Shown here in pieces: positions 62,861-64,000 of a stretch of DNA of 64,000 nucleotides. The stretch's first letter is position 1, and each line of letters starts with the position of its first letter. This DNA comes from Streptomyces chartreusis. GTDB lineage: Bacteria > Actinomycetota > Actinomycetes > Streptomycetales > Streptomycetaceae. Position numbers and translations under genes: made by a program. The notes below the pieces were generated by a model. That model did no database searches. It was not told the DNA's origin and worked only from the letters and a program-made list of their open reading frames with translations. The DNA is taken from NCBI RefSeq assembly GCF_008704715.1, contig NZ_CP023689.1:6076001-6140000 (forward strand). Reading direction: 5' to 3'.

Positions 62861-63859
62861 CTATTTGGCTGCGCGTCGCGTGTATCCTGTGGCGTCTTGA
62901 TATATGAGGTCTATTCCCTCAGTGTGCAGAAAGTTGAACAGATCTTCTTGGGGTTTCTCGGGCAGCAGTACTGAGAGCTTGGGGTTGCGCGGCCTGATAT
63001 GCCGCACGTAGTCCTTCAGTTGACCTACAGCCGTGCGCACTTCTTCGCGGCTGCTCTCGCCGCGCACCGAGTAGAGTTCGTGTTCGGTGGCGTCGTAGAG
63101 GTCGGTTTTCAAGATGGTCGTCGTGCCCGCGATCTTTATTTGGTAAGCAAAGATCTCGTGCTGCTGCTTCTTCAGCTCGTCGAGATACTGATCCCGCAGG
63201 TCTGATTGGCGAAGGTCGGCTATGGAGCTCGGCTGGGCGGCACGTCTGCTCTCGGAGGCTCGTCGCTTCTTGGGCTTTACCATCTTGGGCTCGATCATCC
63301 TGCCGGTGACCACATTCGCCGAAACCCGATGAGCATCGGTTTGGTCCGCAGGTGTGATGACGTCCTTCGCAAGGCGCTCGTAGTCTCCGAGTGGCCGCAT
63401 GCGGAAGACGATGATGCTACGCCGCTGGTTTTCCTCGTCGCCCGCTTCGCGTACGGTGTAAGGCTGTTCCGCGTCCAACGTGAACTCGCCTACATATCGC
63501 TGCTGTTTGGCGGCGGACTTGGATCCGGGGACTCTCCCCATGGCCATGAACACACGCAGAGACTTTCCAGCTTCCTTGTGGTAGAGGACCGCCGCGTTGC
63601 GTGAGCCGTTTCGTCCGAGAAAGGTTTGGTCTCCACGAATGCCTTGGCCCGTGTACTCAAACACGGGCCCTAGCTCGTCCTCTTCCTCTAGCCAGCCATC
63701 CTCGTAGCCGTACTTCTTCCCGCTTTCGTGATCTACGTAGATCAGGATGTTTCGGGTGGAGTCAGATGGGATGATCCCGCCTTGGGTCCCGCCGCCGAAG
63801 ACTGCCTTCATCTCTTCGCGCGTGGTCAGCAGCCCGGGCCTGATCGAAGCTAAGTCCAT
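62861..63859 (-). CDS. Modified-DNA reader / PD-(D/E)XK-nuclease-like protein, cassette gene 2 (332 aa)
   Basis: Residues 20-150 (FGGGTQGGIIPSDSTRNILI, KKYGYEDGWLEEEDE, FEYTGQGIRGDQ, RYVGEFTLD) resemble the YDG/SRA-like N-terminal domain of actinobacterial restriction proteins. The C-terminal third has the order FAYQIKIAGTTTILKTDLYDATEHELYSVRG, SREEVRTAVGQLKDYVRH, VLLPEKPQEDLFNFLHTEGIDLIYQD, which parallels nucleases with 'TDLYD..n-LIEAKG..REAVRmAIGQL.DY' cores. Here the positions of Glu and Lys are Ser264 and Arg266, so cleavage may be lost. ATG 63859 has only a weak RBS. It is in a lower-GC segment. Confidence 0.72.
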   Translation of the reverse strand: MDLASIRPGLLTTREEMKAVFGGGTQGGIIPSDSTRNILIYVDHESGKKYGYEDGWLEEEDELGPVFEYTGQGIRGDQTFLGRNGSRNAAVLYHKEAGKSLRVFMAMGRVPGSKSAAKQQRYVGEFTLDAEQPYTVREAGDEENQRRSIIVFRMRPLGDYERLAKDVITPADQTDAHRVSANVVTGRMIEPKMVKPKKRRASESRRAAQPSSIADLRQSDLRDQYLDELKKQQHEIFAYQIKIAGTTTILKTDLYDATEHELYSVRGESSREEVRTAVGQLKDYVRHIRPRNPKLSVLLPEKPQEDLFNFLHTEGIDLIYQDATGYTRRAAK

Positions 63860-63869
63860 GCCGTGACGT

Positions 63870-63904
63870 TAGCTGATCGCTCTGACATTGACTGTGATCA
63901 GCTA
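63870..63904. promoter_or_regulatory. Long-arm inverted repeat upstream of the reader/nuclease gene
   Basis: 9-bp perfect arms TAGCTGATC and GATCAGCTA with a 17-base spacer. It lies 10 bp before the start codon of the downstream gene and overlaps the stop codon of the upstream gene. It could be an operator or an intercistronic RNA hairpin. Confidence 0.6.
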
Positions 63905-64000
63905 GCCCGCAGTGATGCCCGAGTACGACCAAACGTCCGCAGGTAGCTCATAGTGGAGCCGCCAGGTGATGGCCATCGGCTTGCTGCCCTCGTGGCTGAC
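63902..64000 (-). CDS. C-terminal end of a third cassette gene (partial)
   Basis: The last 33 codons of a minus-strand frame are open at the window edge (…SKPMAITWRLHYELPADVWSYSGITAG) and end with TAG at 63902-63904. The gap to the reader/nuclease gene is 42 bp. The family cannot be assigned from this fragment. It shows that the cassette extends beyond the window. Confidence 0.6.
   Translation of the reverse strand, partial: VSHEGSKPMAITWRLHYELPADVWSYSGITAG

Overview
The window reads as chromosomal DNA of a Streptomyces, or a very close relative. GC is very high and third codon positions are almost all G or C. Several gene families are typical of the genus: SsgA-like sporulation protein, SARP regulator, XRE/DUF397/ATP-binding triplet, DUF2510/RDD, DUF1707, DUF397 and DUF3618 proteins, and a DasR-type N-acetylglucosamine (GlcNAc) PTS locus. 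From memory, the gene order from hppD through clpS, cysM and the nag genes to the penicillin-binding protein matches the conserved S. coelicolor core around SCO2895-SCO2928; I could not check this.

Layout. 1-1571: end of a secreted Lon-like (S16) peptidase, a 62-aa protein and an ArsR-type regulator with a palindromic operator. 1661-5460: four-gene glycine betaine/choline ABC importer. 5481-8176: Lrp regulator divergent from 4-hydroxyphenylpyruvate dioxygenase, then a TagC-like propeller protein. 8187-17312: TPR protein, FAD oxidase, SsgA-like protein, two RDD membrane proteins and a large secreted M6 metalloprotease. 17434-22812: NAD salvage (pncA, pncB), clpS, a DUF2017 protein and an amino-acid permease. 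23046-25025: JAMM protease, a Cys-ending leader peptide, the sulfur carrier cysO and cysM, which together form the protein-thiocarboxylate route to cysteine. 25066-31987: MazF-like and metallo-beta-lactamase proteins, nagE2/nagE1/nagF with DasR-type sites, rph, a lipoprotein, rdgB and tRNA-Leu(UAG). 32131-36344: bcp, a DUF3618 protein, a GroES-like protein, a guanidine-III riboswitch with its SMR exporter, and a bifunctional penicillin-binding protein. 36572-48076: ABC-2 exporter, GDSL hydrolase, DUF445 protein, MFS transporter, F420-type oxidoreductase and several small membrane or zinc-ribbon proteins.

48134-64000 is more accessory. It has a LuxR-HTH/SARP fusion regulator divergent from an XRE-NACHT-transmembrane protein, a secreted serine hydrolase, a methyltransferase/Lrp pair, a secreted lipoprotein, a small His/Cys-rich secreted peptide and an ankyrin protein. 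It ends with a WhiJ/AbaA-like regulatory cluster (XRE, DUF397, ATP-binding protein with a TTA codon) and, from about 61.9 kb, a lower-GC minus-strand cassette. That cassette encodes a winged-helix protein, a reader/nuclease-like protein whose nuclease core lacks the usual catalytic residues, and the tail of a third gene cut by the window end. This terminal cassette and the LuxR-SARP/NACHT pair are the best candidates for undescribed biology.

Regulatory DNA that can be read directly includes palindromic operators in front of the ArsR and both Lrp regulators, three DasR-type sites, a guanidine-III riboswitch, a cysteine-type leader peptide, about ten intrinsic-terminator hairpins, a 46-bp direct repeat pair, and three copies of a dispersed repeat (two of them 43 bp and identical).
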